Shown here in pieces: positions 54,686 to 62,782 of a DNA stretch of 64,000 bases. The translations under genes and the position numbers were made by a program. A model generated the notes under the pieces. That model saw nothing but the letters and a program-made list of their open reading frames with translations. It did no database searches and was not told the DNA's origin. Positions within the stretch are counted from its first letter, which is position 1; each line of letters opens with the position of its first letter. The DNA is from Buttiauxella agrestis (GTDB taxonomy: Bacteria; Pseudomonadota; Gammaproteobacteria; Enterobacterales; Enterobacteriaceae). The stretch spans positions 1,638,763 through 1,702,762 of the forward strand of contig NZ_UIGI01000001.1 in NCBI RefSeq assembly GCF_900446255.1, read 5' to 3'.

Positions 54686-56050
54686 ATGTCGCTTAACGTC
54701 ACCGCAGGTGCAAAATCTCGTGTTGAACTCCGTAAGAGCCTAACGCTCATTCCGGTTGTTATGATGGGCCTTGCTTATATGCAGCCTATGACCTTGTTCG
54801 ATACATTTGGGATTGTATCTGGCCTTACCGACGGACATGTCGCTACGGCTTACGCGTTTGCCCTTGTGGCAATTTTGTTTACCGCGTTAAGTTATGGAAA
54901 GCTAGTACGCCGCTTCCCATCAGCGGGTTCCGCCTATACCTACGCTCAAAAAGCTATCCACCCGGTGGTCGGCTTTATGGTGGGCTGGTCGGCGCTGCTT
55001 GATTATCTCTTCATGCCGATGATCAACATCCTGCTGGCAAAAATCTATTTTGAAGCCCTGGTGCCGTCGATCCCATCGTGGATATTCGTGGTGCTGCTGG
55101 TGGGCTTTATGACCATCTCCAACCTGCGTGGCATCAAAACTGTGGCTAACTTCAATAGCCTCATCGTTGTGCTGCAAATGATTGTGATGGTGGTGATAAC
55201 GGGTCTGGTGATTTACGGCGTAGCCAATGGCGAAGGTGCCGGCACGTTAACCAGCACGCGTCCATTCTGGTCTGAACACGCAAACGTGGTGCCGATGATC
55301 ACCGGAGCGACGATACTGTGCTTCTCGTTCCTCGGCTTTGACGGCATTAGCTCGTTGTCCGAAGAAACTAAAGATGCTGGCCGAGTCATCCCGAAAGCGA
55401 TTTTCCTGACTGCCCTGATTGGCGGCGTGATCTTCGTGGTGGTGTCTTACTTCCTGCAACTGTACTTCCCGGACATCTCTCGCTTCCATGACCCGGATGC
55501 GTCACAGCCAGAAATCATGCTGTTCGTGGCAGGTAAAACCTTCCAGTTCGGAATCCTGATTTTCTCCTGTGTGACTGTTCTGGCGTCAGGTATGGCGGCA
55601 CATGCGGGCGTTTCGCGCCTGATGTATGTGATGGGTCGTGACGGCGTGTTCCCGGAGCGTTTCTTCGGTTACATTCACCCGAAATGGCGCACCCCGGCGT
55701 TGAACGTTGTGCTGGTGGGTATCATTGCTCTGTTCGCGGTGAAATTTGACCTGGTTACAGCAACGGCGCTGATTAACTTCGGTGCGCTGGTGGCGTTCAC
55801 CTTCGTGAACCTGTCAGTCATTTCCCAGTTCTGGATCCGCGAAGGCCGTAACAAGTCCATCAAAGATCACATCAACTATCTGGTGCTGCCAATCTGTGGC
55901 GCGCTGACAGTGGGTGCATTGTGGATTAACCTGGAAGAAAGCTCGATGATTCTGGGGCTGATTTGGGCGGCTATCGGCCTGACCTATCTGGCCTTCGTGA
56001 CTCGTCGCTTCCGTAACCCGGTGCCACAATTCAACGAAGACCTGGCGTAA
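54686..56050 (+). CDS. plaP: PlaP (YeeF), putrescine importer
   Basis: The 454-residue APC-superfamily transporter has about 12 membrane helices and closely matches E. coli PlaP (452), a proton-driven low-affinity putrescine importer. Characteristic segments are [39 protein letters not shown] and [20 protein letters not shown] chose the ATG at 54686 ([12 protein letters not shown]) since GGGGGA lies 6 bases upstream; ATG 54680 is too close to it, and longer in-frame starts add basic residues absent in the family. A terminator follows. Confidence 0.94.
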   Translation: MSLNVTAGAKSRVELRKSLTLIPVVMMGLAYMQPMTLFDTFGIVSGLTDGHVATAYAFALVAILFTALSYGKLVRRFPSAGSAYTYAQKAIHPVVGFMVGWSALLDYLFMPMINILLAKIYFEALVPSIPSWIFVVLLVGFMTISNLRGIKTVANFNSLIVVLQMIVMVVITGLVIYGVANGEGAGTLTSTRPFWSEHANVVPMITGATILCFSFLGFDGISSLSEETKDAGRVIPKAIFLTALIGGVIFVVVSYFLQLYFPDISRFHDPDASQPEIMLFVAGKTFQFGILIFSCVTVLASGMAAHAGVSRLMYVMGRDGVFPERFFGYIHPKWRTPALNVVLVGIIALFAVKFDLVTATALINFGALVAFTFVNLSVISQFWIREGRNKSIKDHINYLVLPICGALTVGALWINLEESSMILGLIWAAIGLTYLAFVTRRFRNPVPQFNEDLA

Positions 56051-56062
56051 TCGCTGCAGATG

Positions 56063-56088
56063 AAAAAGGCCGCGAAAGCGGCCTTTTT
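56063..56088. terminator. Bidirectional terminator between plaP and sbcB
   Basis: AAAAAGGCCGC and GCGGCCTTTTT pair around a GAAA tetraloop. Runs of A and T on either side suit both convergent genes. Confidence 0.88.
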
Positions 56089-56108
56089 GTTTTATACCTT
56101 CAAAGAAA

Positions 56109-57536
56109 TTAACCCACCAAAAACTGCGCGTACTCAAACAATGCCTTAAGCAACGCCGTCTTTTCTTTATCGCTTTCATGCAGGTTGTACAGCGCTTCCA
56201 GTTCTTGCGCGTAGGCCTGCAGCGCCTCCTGAGACAACACCTCACGGCGATGTTCTAACCAGCGCTGTTGTTCTGCTTCATCCAGCGTGCCGGGGAAATT
56301 TCGCGCGCGATAGTTAAACAGCAATTTCTCGATGCGTTTATCGGCAAAGGTAATATCCAGCGCCGGTAAATTTTGCGGCTCCGTCTCCAGTACAATGCGC
56401 ATCGCCGCGCGATCGGCATCGCTGAAGAAGCCATTATACAATTGAGCATCGACATTATCAGACGGCACAAAAGGCTCGGCCTCAGCAAAAATAGCCACCG
56501 CTTTTTCACGCGCGGCCGGGTGTTCACGCAGTAATTTCAGGTTATCCAGGCAACGTTTACGATCGATGCCTAACCGCTCGGCATCTTCCGGACGCAGAGT
56601 ATTCGCCACCGCCAGCACCGGGCATTTATTCAAATGCACCAGTTTGATGGGCACCGCCGGACTATCGCCCAACGCGGCTTTCGGTGTATACAAACGCTCG
56701 CGTAATGCATCGGCATCCAGTTCCAGCAGTGGAGAAATATCTCCAGCCAAATCGACCATGATCACCGCATTACGGTTATCCGGATGCCAGGCCAGCGGCG
56801 CAATCCAACTGGTATTGCCGCGCCACGCACCGAACATGCCCGAAACATGCACCAGCGGTTTCATCTGCGGAATATCAATCAGCGTGGTGAGCTTGTGTTT
56901 GGAGCGGTAAGTATAGAGATACTCGAACAGACGCGGCTGGCGTGTTTTAACCAGTTGCGCCATAGCGATAGTGGCGTAAACGTCGGACATCGCATCGTGC
57001 GCGTTGGCATGATCAATTCCGTTGGCTTTGGTTAAATGCTCCAGGCGAAAACTCGGCAGACCATCCTCGTTTTCCGGCCAGACAATCCCTTCAGGGCGCA
57101 ACGCATAACAGGCGCGCATCACATCAAGCAGATCCCAGCGCGAGTTATCGTTCTGCCAGCTCCAGCCATACGGGTCGTAAAAATTACGATAGAAAATATT
57201 ACGCGTCACTTCATCATCGAAGCGCACATTGTTGTAGCCCACCACACAGGTCTTGGGCAGCGTAAAAATACTGTGGATGCGTTTAGCAAAATCGGCTTCG
57301 TTGACTCCCTGAGCCAGCGCGTGCTGCGGGGTAATCCCGGTAATCATCACTGCTTCGGGTTGAGGCAGATAGTCATCAGCGGGTTTGCAGTAAAATACTT
57401 CCGGTTCGCCAATGACATTGAACTCGGAATCTGTCCGAATCGCTGCAAATTGCGCGGGGCGGTCAAGCGAAGGACTTTTGCCGAAAGTCTCATAATCATG
57501 GAAGAGAAAGGTCGGTTGTTGCGTTGTATTATCCAC
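56109..57536 (-). CDS. sbcB: Exonuclease I
   Basis: The 475-residue enzyme digests single-stranded DNA 3' to 5' and acts in recombination and mismatch repair. The DEDDh nuclease motifs are visible: Asp14 and Glu16 in FHDYETFG, VGYNNVRFDDEV, and HDAMSDVYATIAMA near residue 180. The C-terminal ExoI-specific domains follow. Length equals E. coli SbcB. It is convergent with plaP and divergent from dacD. Confidence 0.97.
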   Translation of the reverse strand: MDNTTQQPTFLFHDYETFGKSPSLDRPAQFAAIRTDSEFNVIGEPEVFYCKPADDYLPQPEAVMITGITPQHALAQGVNEADFAKRIHSIFTLPKTCVVGYNNVRFDDEVTRNIFYRNFYDPYGWSWQNDNSRWDLLDVMRACYALRPEGIVWPENEDGLPSFRLEHLTKANGIDHANAHDAMSDVYATIAMAQLVKTRQPRLFEYLYTYRSKHKLTTLIDIPQMKPLVHVSGMFGAWRGNTSWIAPLAWHPDNRNAVIMVDLAGDISPLLELDADALRERLYTPKAALGDSPAVPIKLVHLNKCPVLAVANTLRPEDAERLGIDRKRCLDNLKLLREHPAAREKAVAIFAEAEPFVPSDNVDAQLYNGFFSDADRAAMRIVLETEPQNLPALDITFADKRIEKLLFNYRARNFPGTLDEAEQQRWLEHRREVLSQEALQAYAQELEALYNLHESDKEKTALLKALFEYAQFLVG

Positions 57537-57801
57537 GGTTTACTCCCGCCCTTGAGTGTTGTTTAACATATTGTTATTAAACTGAAATCCCACTAAAACT
57601 CTCTCCATGTTTCAAACTTGTTGGTCAGTCACTGCATCAGTGCATGGTAAACCATTAACAGGCCTCCTGCACCACTGCGCAAGATATTCAAGATGAGTAT
57701 GCAATGCTATCTATTCATATATTTTTGCAATTTAATTGCGAAAATTATCGCAAACTCCAGTAAAAGAAGCGGCTGAATTTATTGTTACCGAGGGTATATC
57801 G

Positions 57802-58968
57802 TTGAAGATCCGTCTGTTTGCTGTCTGTTCTCTGCTGTCATTATCTGCTCACTCCGCTTTTGCCGACGATATCTTTGTTAACCCGCCATCCCCTCCACAA
57901 ATTCAGGCGGGTTCCTGGGTGTTGATGGATTACACCACCGGGCAAATTCTGGCTGCGGAAAATGAACATGTGCGACGCAACCCGGCAAGTCTGACTAAAT
58001 TGATGACGGGCTATGTGGTGGACCGCGCCATTGATAGCGGGCGCATCAAGGCTGACGATATCGTGACAGTGGGCAGAGATGCCTGGGCAAAAGGCAATCC
58101 GGTTTTCGACGGTTCATCGCTGATGTTTTTGAAACAGGGTGACAGACTCACCGTTCACGATTTGAGTCGCGGGTTGATTATCGACTCCGGGAACGATGCT
58201 TGTGTCGCGCTAGCCGATTACGTTGCTGGCGGGCAGCCGCAATTTGTGGCGATGATGAATAAATACGTGCAGCAATTACGCCTGCGCGATACCCATTTTG
58301 AAACGGTACACGGCCTGGATGCACCGGGTCAGCACAGTTCCGCTTACGATCTTGCCGTGTTATCCCGCGCCATTATTCATGGCGAACCTGATTTTTATCA
58401 TATGTATAGCGAACGTAGCCTGACCTGGAATGGCATCACCCAACAGAACCGTAATGGGCTGTTATGGGACAAAGGCTTGAATGTCGATGGCCTGAAAACC
58501 GGTCACACCGCGAGTGCCGGGTTCAATCTTATTGCGTCGAGTGTTGATGGCGAGCGCCGTTTAATTGCTGTGGTGATGGGGGCTGAAAGCCCGAAAGGGC
58601 GTGAAGATCAGGCGCGTAAATTACTGCACTGGGGTCAGGATAATTTCGATACCGTTCAGGTTCTGCATAAAGGTAAGAAAATTGGCACCGAGACAATCTG
58701 GTACGGCGATCAAAAGAAAGTCGAAGTCGGAACCAATCAGGATGTCTATCTGGCGCTGCCAAAATCTGAAGTGCCTAATATTAAAGCTAAATATGTCCTC
58801 GACAAGCCTGAGCTGGAAGCCCCTATAGCGGCTAACCAGCATGTCGGTGAGATTGAACTGTTTGACCGCGATAAACTGATTGCGCACTGGCCGCTGGTGA
58901 CGCTGGCTGATGTCAAAAAGGGCAGCGCATGGTCGCGCTTCAGCGATTATCTGAGCCACAAACTGTAA
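57802..58968 (+). CDS. dacD: D-alanyl-D-alanine carboxypeptidase DacD (PBP6b)
   Basis: The 388-residue penicillin-binding protein trims the terminal D-Ala of peptidoglycan stem peptides in the periplasm. Active-site motifs are SLTK (63-66), SGN (129-131) and KTG (232-234), all at class C type-5 positions. A signal peptide precedes cleavage near SAFA-DD, and the C-terminus FSDYLSHKL can form the membrane-anchoring amphipathic helix. No ATG exists at the expected place; TTG at 57802, 8 bases after GAGG, restores the signal peptide. Another TTG at 57736 would add 22 residues before the signal. The 265-base gap to sbcB shows no other feature I can support. Confidence 0.93.
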   Translation: MKIRLFAVCSLLSLSAHSAFADDIFVNPPSPPQIQAGSWVLMDYTTGQILAAENEHVRRNPASLTKLMTGYVVDRAIDSGRIKADDIVTVGRDAWAKGNPVFDGSSLMFLKQGDRLTVHDLSRGLIIDSGNDACVALADYVAGGQPQFVAMMNKYVQQLRLRDTHFETVHGLDAPGQHSSAYDLAVLSRAIIHGEPDFYHMYSERSLTWNGITQQNRNGLLWDKGLNVDGLKTGHTASAGFNLIASSVDGERRLIAVVMGAESPKGREDQARKLLHWGQDNFDTVQVLHKGKKIGTETIWYGDQKKVEVGTNQDVYLALPKSEVPNIKAKYVLDKPELEAPIAANQHVGEIELFDRDKLIAHWPLVTLADVKKGSAWSRFSDYLSHKL

Positions 58969-58989
58969 ATTAATTGAAGGATGCAAACG

Positions 58990-59019
58990 GGGTCGGCAGT
59001 TATGCCGGCCCTTTTTTTT
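58990..59019 (+). terminator. Intrinsic terminator after dacD
   Basis: GGGTCGGC (58990-58997) pairs with GCCGGCCC (59004-59011), one G-T wobble, followed by eight Ts. Confidence 0.88.
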
Positions 59020-59120
59020 GCCTGTACTAAGATCTACAGGCGATAGATTCGCGAAAAGCGATCATGCTCGCAAAGTAACCACATCACCCTGACAAAGGAT
59101 TGTTTCCCTGCAATTTAGTG

Positions 59121-59136
59121 GTGTATAAACATACAG
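59121..59136 (+). promoter_or_regulatory. LexA box upstream of sbmC
   Basis: GTGTATAAACATACAG matches the LexA operator CTGT-N8-ACAG at all but the first base, with an AT-rich centre. It lies 26 bases before the sbmC start. E. coli sbmC is part of the SOS response, so LexA repression here is expected. Confidence 0.85.
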
Positions 59137-59162
59137 TATTTTTAAACGAGTCAGGAGGTCAT

Positions 59163-59633
59163 ATGGAATTTAACGTACAACAAGTGCATGAGCGGAAAGT
59201 AGCTGGTTTTCATATGGTAGGGCCGTGGGAAAAAACGGTTCATCAAGGGTTTGAGCAGCTTTCTCTGTGGGTGAAAACACACAAAATTGTCGGCGAAGAG
59301 TGGCTGGCGGTTTATTACGATAACCCAGACGTTGTGCCTGCGGAAAAGCTGCGCTGCGATACCGTAGTATCAGTGGCCGAAAACTTCACCGTGCCTGAAA
59401 ACAGTGAAGGCGTTATCACCACTAAAATAGAAGCCGGGCAGTATGCGGTGGCGCGCGCCCGAGTCGATGACGGTGATTTCGCCAGGCCGTGGAACCTGTT
59501 CTTCGACAGCCTGCTGGCTGACAACCGCTATCAAATGGCATCGAAACCCTGCTTTGAACACTATCTTAACGATGGTTCGGAGAGTGGAGTCTGGGAAATC
59601 GACATGTTTATCCCGGTGGCAGATCAAGTCTGA
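59163..59633 (+). CDS. sbmC: SbmC, DNA gyrase inhibitor (GyrI)
   Basis: The 156-residue protein has the GyrI-like fold seen in SbmC and in AraC-family effector domains ([53 protein letters not shown]). It protects gyrase from poisons such as microcin B17. The ATG at 59163 is chosen because AGGAGG precedes it and the length fits E. coli SbmC (157). It stands alone behind a LexA box. Confidence 0.94.
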   Translation: MEFNVQQVHERKVAGFHMVGPWEKTVHQGFEQLSLWVKTHKIVGEEWLAVYYDNPDVVPAEKLRCDTVVSVAENFTVPENSEGVITTKIEAGQYAVARARVDDGDFARPWNLFFDSLLADNRYQMASKPCFEHYLNDGSESGVWEIDMFIPVADQV

Positions 59634-59640
59634 TGCTAAA

Positions 59641-59660
59641 GGGGGCGCAAGCCCCCTAAC
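59641..59660 (+). terminator. Short hairpin after sbmC, weak terminator
   Basis: GGGGGC and GCCCCC pair around a GCAA loop. The following TAACTTT is a poor T tract, so termination may be partial. Confidence 0.5.
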
Positions 59661-59723
59661 TTTGTGATGCCACCTCAATAAAAACAGGTACAATCCCGTT
59701 TTTGTTTTTCAGGAGACCCGGGT

Positions 59724-60782
59724 GTGCGCCCCGACAAATCATTAAGCCCGTTTGAGCTCCGCGTTTATCGCCACTACCGAGTCGTGCACGGTATCCGTAT
59801 CGCGCTGGCATTTGTGCTCACCTTTCTTATTGTCCATCTTCTGAAAGTGCCAGAAGGGACATGGCCATTAATCACCCTCGTGGTGGTGATGGGGCCGATT
59901 TCCTTTTGGGGAAACGTTGTCCCGCGTGCATTTGAGCGTATTGGTGGCACCATTTGTGGTGCAACTATGGGCCTGGTTGCGCTCAGGTTAGAGCTGTTTT
60001 CGCTGCCTTTGATGTTGGTGTGGTGTGCGCTGGCGATGTTTATCTGCGGCTATCTGGCCCTGGGTAAAAGGCCCTATCAGGCTTTGCTGATTGGTATCAC
60101 ACTTGCCGTGGTGGTGGGTGCGCCCGCAGGAGACATGGAAATCGCGATGTGGCGTAGCGGTGATGTTATCTTCGGTTCATTACTGGCGATGCTCTTCACC
60201 AGCATTTACCCGCAGCGTGCGTTTATCCACTGGCGTATTCAAATGGCGAATTTCGTCACGGCCTTTGGTCGGGTCTACAACGCCGGTTTTTCTCCAAACC
60301 TGGTGGAACGCCCACACCTGGAAAAGCATCTGCGCCAGGTATTAAGTGATGTGGTCAGAATGCGGGCGTTGATTGGCCCGAGCAGCAAAGAAACCCACAT
60401 TCAAAAAACCATTTTTGAAGCGATTCAAACCGTCAGCCGTAACATGGTGTGCACGCTCGAGCTGCAAATTAATGCTTACTGGGCGTCCCGTGAAAGCCAC
60501 TTCCTGATGATCAACGCACGCACACTGCGTGACACTCAGCAGATGACGCAACGCACACTCGCGGCAATTGCCCTGGCATTGCATGACGGAAATCCGTCGC
60601 CGATTTCTGCCAATAACGAAAAACTAACCGAAATCGTCAGTGAGTTGCGCCAGTTGATGCAAGAGGGGCCGAACGGGAAACTTCAGGAAACCCCCATTCA
60701 TGGCTACGTCTGGTTGAGCCTTGAGCTTGCCCGTCAACTGGAATTGCTCTCACAGTTGATCTGCCGCGCGTTACGCAAATAA
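59724..60782 (+). CDS. yeeA: YeeA, FUSC-family inner membrane protein
   Basis: The 352-residue protein has about six N-terminal membrane helices (from VVHGIRIALAFVLTFLIVHL through the WRSGDVIFGSLLAMLFTSIYP segment) and a C-terminal cytoplasmic helical domain, the pattern of the fusaric acid resistance/aromatic acid exporter-like family. It matches E. coli YeeA (352). Substrate unknown. The start codon is GTG at 59724, 8 bases after AGGAGA. Confidence 0.93.
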   Translation: MRPDKSLSPFELRVYRHYRVVHGIRIALAFVLTFLIVHLLKVPEGTWPLITLVVVMGPISFWGNVVPRAFERIGGTICGATMGLVALRLELFSLPLMLVWCALAMFICGYLALGKRPYQALLIGITLAVVVGAPAGDMEIAMWRSGDVIFGSLLAMLFTSIYPQRAFIHWRIQMANFVTAFGRVYNAGFSPNLVERPHLEKHLRQVLSDVVRMRALIGPSSKETHIQKTIFEAIQTVSRNMVCTLELQINAYWASRESHFLMINARTLRDTQQMTQRTLAAIALALHDGNPSPISANNEKLTEIVSELRQLMQEGPNGKLQETPIHGYVWLSLELARQLELLSQLICRALRK

Positions 60783-60885
60783 TTGCTTAGTCTGATATGA
60801 ATTGCTGGTTTCGATTCAGCACTATTTGAGGTTAAGATAGCGAAAGAGACCCATCGCCTGTATGTTCGGGTTGCAGCTAATCACC

Positions 60886-60906
60886 ATGCAGCTTGAAGAA
60901 TGACAT
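60886..60906. repeat. Possible remnant of the palindromic repeat half-site
   Basis: ATGCAGCTTGAAGAATGACA resembles one arm of the element at 61328-61411 as read on the opposite strand (GCAGCCCGAAGTATGACG). It is short and could be chance. Confidence 0.3.
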
Positions 60907-61006
60907 TGTCAGCGGCCGTCGCTACCTTTAAGGTAAGCTTATGACCGTTAACTTAATGAATCGTTGTTTTAACGAATCCAAGTATGAAATTAGCAGGGGT
61001 ATAAAA

Positions 61007-61327
61007 ATGGAACCAACCAAACCATCTTTCCAGGACGTGCTTGAGTTTGTGCGTCTGTTCCGTCGTAAAAACAAACTGCAACGTGAAATCCAGGACGTGC
61101 AGAAAAAGATCCGTGATAACTCAAAACGCGTTCTGCTGCTGGACAACCTGAGCGATTACATCAAGCCGGGCATGAGCATCGAAGCTATTCAGGGCATCAT
61201 CGCCAGCATGAAAACCGACTACGAAGACCGCGTTGATGACTACATCATCAAAAACGCTGAGCTGTCTAAAGAGCGTCGTGAAATTTCCAAAAAATTGAAA
61301 GTGATGGGCGAAATCAAGGCCGATTAA
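61007..61327 (+). CDS. tmaR: TmaR (YeeX), PTS regulator/polar protein
   Basis: The 106-residue, highly charged protein is predicted mostly helical with coiled-coil ([22 protein letters not shown]). E. coli TmaR sits at the cell pole, binds enzyme I of the sugar phosphotransferase system and tempers its activity. The ATG at 61007 ([12 protein letters not shown]) has AGGGG at 60995-60999 and matches the E. coli N-terminus; an in-frame ATG at 60941 would add 22 residues. A palindromic repeat begins directly after the stop codon. Confidence 0.94.
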   Translation: MEPTKPSFQDVLEFVRLFRRKNKLQREIQDVQKKIRDNSKRVLLLDNLSDYIKPGMSIEAIQGIIASMKTDYEDRVDDYIIKNAELSKERREISKKLKVMGEIKAD

Positions 61328-61411
61328 ATTTACCCGTCATACTTCGGGCTGCCTCTGCGTTGGCTGCGTTCACTTGCCGCCTTGATGCAACTCGAATTAT
61401 TTAGGGTAAAT
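61328..61411. repeat. 84-base imperfect palindromic intergenic repeat
   Basis: The ends are inverted: ATTTACCC at 61328-61335 pairs with GGGTAAAT at 61404-61411, and the inner segments ATACTTCGGGCTGC and GCAACTCGAATTAT pair imperfectly. The text (CGTTGGCTGCGTTCACTTGC, then GCAACTCGAATTATTTAGGG) is of a kind I know as a dispersed non-coding repeat in enterobacterial intergenic regions, in the MITE/ERIC style. It abuts the tmaR stop codon and may affect mRNA end processing. Confidence 0.7.
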
Positions 61412-61425
61412 AGTGTTAATTTTAG

Positions 61426-61452
61426 AAACCGCCATTCATGGCGGTTTTTTTT
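61426..61452. terminator. Terminator between tmaR and pduX
   Basis: AAACCGCCAT and ATGGCGGTTT form a 10-pair stem around a TC loop, followed by Ts on the plus strand. The leading As are too few for a strong minus-strand terminator, but it may serve convergent pduX weakly. Confidence 0.85.
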
Positions 61453-61461
61453 CGCCTGAGT

Positions 61462-62322
61462 TTAACGCACGCCGCCTGCTACCATCTTCACCAGATGTTG
61501 CCGTGGGTAATGCACATCAATAGCCAACTGTTTAATCTGCCAGCGTAATTTCTCAGCATCATGTTTGCGCACATCCAGCATCAGTCCCACAGCACTTCCG
61601 CTGTGCGCCACGTTCACGCCGAATAAATCAAACTCTTCGACCAGCGCCAACAGCGGCGAAAACATCGGTTTTGCCAGTAACGCCTGGCTGGCGATAGCGC
61701 TTTGCGTGGCAGCTTCTCCCAACAAGCGAGGATCTTGCATCCTGCAACTTTGTTGCAAGCGAAGCCACGCCTCATCGAGCGCTGCGGCATTGCTGATTAA
61801 CGTCGATTCGCGCTGATGACGGCGATATTCCTCAGTCAGAATCGTCGTATCACTTTCAAGTAACAGGATATCCACTGCTGGCGCGGGCTGGCAGCTAAAC
61901 TGAGTCTGTGCATTCAGATGGGAAAACAGCGTCGGCAAGACAAAAATCGTGCTGTCGGTCGGTTCGATTTTTACACATAAAGCGGCAAGGGTAGATTCGC
62001 TGAGTGTTTCACCTAAATGCCGGGCGGTTGCTAAGGCTGTTGCGGCAATATCTGCGGTGCTGCTCGCAAGGCCTTTACCCACTGGGATGGTGGACTCAAG
62101 AGCCGTGCTCAGGCTATTTGCTAATGCAGCGGGGTAGCCGAAATACGCCACCACCTGTTCCAGCATCTGGCGCATACGTGGCCGCTCTTCGCCAGACTGC
62201 ACGCCTTCACGGACTTCAACGGTGCTAAACCAGTCGATAGGGCATGAAACCAGCTTTTCGCTGCCGCCAATCCAACCCTGAATGAATTCGCCGCAGGACG
62301 CCGGGCAGCGCGCTTCAGCCAT
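61462..62322 (-). CDS. pduX: PduX, L-threonine kinase
   Basis: The 286-residue GHMP kinase phosphorylates L-threonine to L-threonine-O-3-phosphate, the precursor of the aminopropanol linker of cobalamin. The ATP-binding motif PVGKGLASSTADIAA lies at residues 80-94; the N-terminus ARCPASCGEFIQGWIGG and HSGSAVGLML near the C-terminus complete the family pattern. In Salmonella it is the last gene of the pdu operon next to yeeX. Here the pdu genes are missing and it faces cbiA across a 460-base gap. Confidence 0.93.
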   Translation of the reverse strand: MAEARCPASCGEFIQGWIGGSEKLVSCPIDWFSTVEVREGVQSGEERPRMRQMLEQVVAYFGYPAALANSLSTALESTIPVGKGLASSTADIAATALATARHLGETLSESTLAALCVKIEPTDSTIFVLPTLFSHLNAQTQFSCQPAPAVDILLLESDTTILTEEYRRHQRESTLISNAAALDEAWLRLQQSCRMQDPRLLGEAATQSAIASQALLAKPMFSPLLALVEEFDLFGVNVAHSGSAVGLMLDVRKHDAEKLRWQIKQLAIDVHYPRQHLVKMVAGGVR

Positions 62323-62494
62323 AACGGTGGCAACTCTCTTTCATCGTGGATCTCATTTTGTTTTCTTCGCCACAAGCCTTAAAAAATCAATAAAAATTGT
62401 TATAGCGCAACACTCGCTATCTATTAGCTTTTACACTGTTCGAGCTTTTATATATTCACGCGCATGATAGTTTGAGTGTCATGCACGATACAAC

Positions 62495-62670
62495 TGACTC
62501 GTTTATGCCATGTCTTTACCCGTTCTTATTTGGGGTGAATATGGCTGGGAAGGAGGTGTAATTCCTCCGCAGCCCCCGCTGCTGTGATGCCGACGAACCC
62601 GCGTAACCACTGATCTCACGATTGGGAAGGGCGGGCGAGAATGAAGCTAAGCCAGAAGACCGACGAGTCA
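62495..62670 (+). promoter_or_regulatory. Cobalamin (adenosylcobalamin) riboswitch upstream of cbiA
   Basis: The closing stem TGACTCG (62495-62501) with CGAGTCA (62664-62670) encloses the expected order of conserved elements: GGGTGAATATGGCTGGGAA, CGTAACCACTG, GGGAAGG and the B12-box sequence AAGCCAGAAGACCG at about 62648-62661. Family knowledge: adenosylcobalamin binding hides the ribosome site or promotes termination, shutting down B12 synthesis genes. It sits 112 bases upstream of cbiA, as in the Salmonella cob leader. Confidence 0.92.
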
Positions 62671-62715
62671 TTTAATTTAAACAACTCCTTCGGTGGGAAG
62701 TCAGTTGTCATCAGT

Positions 62716-62740
62716 TGCGTGCGGCTTCCGGCTGCACGCA
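62716..62740 (+). promoter_or_regulatory. Hairpin in the cbiA leader (possible expression platform)
   Basis: TGCGTGC and GCACGCA pair around an 11-base loop between the riboswitch and the cbiA ribosome site (AAGG at about 62773). No U run directly follows it, so regulation of translation is more likely than termination. A second small stem, ACAACT with AGTTGT, is at 62681-62708. Confidence 0.45.
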
Positions 62741-62782
62741 CGTGCTGACATCCGCTTTTTGCCCAAATGTAATAAGGCAACT

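Larger units (their letters stand above)
62323..62782. promoter_or_regulatory. Divergent pduX-cbiA intergenic region
   Basis: This 460-base gap holds AT-rich DNA next to pduX (62330-62460), the cobalamin riboswitch (62495-62670) and the rest of the cbiA leader. No small gene is supported. Promoters for both directions should lie in the AT-rich part, but I cannot fix them. Confidence 0.6.

Noticed and set aside
60941-61006. 22-residue extension of tmaR
   Set aside because: The shorter form has the better ribosome site and the E. coli N-terminus. A real extended form cannot be wholly excluded.
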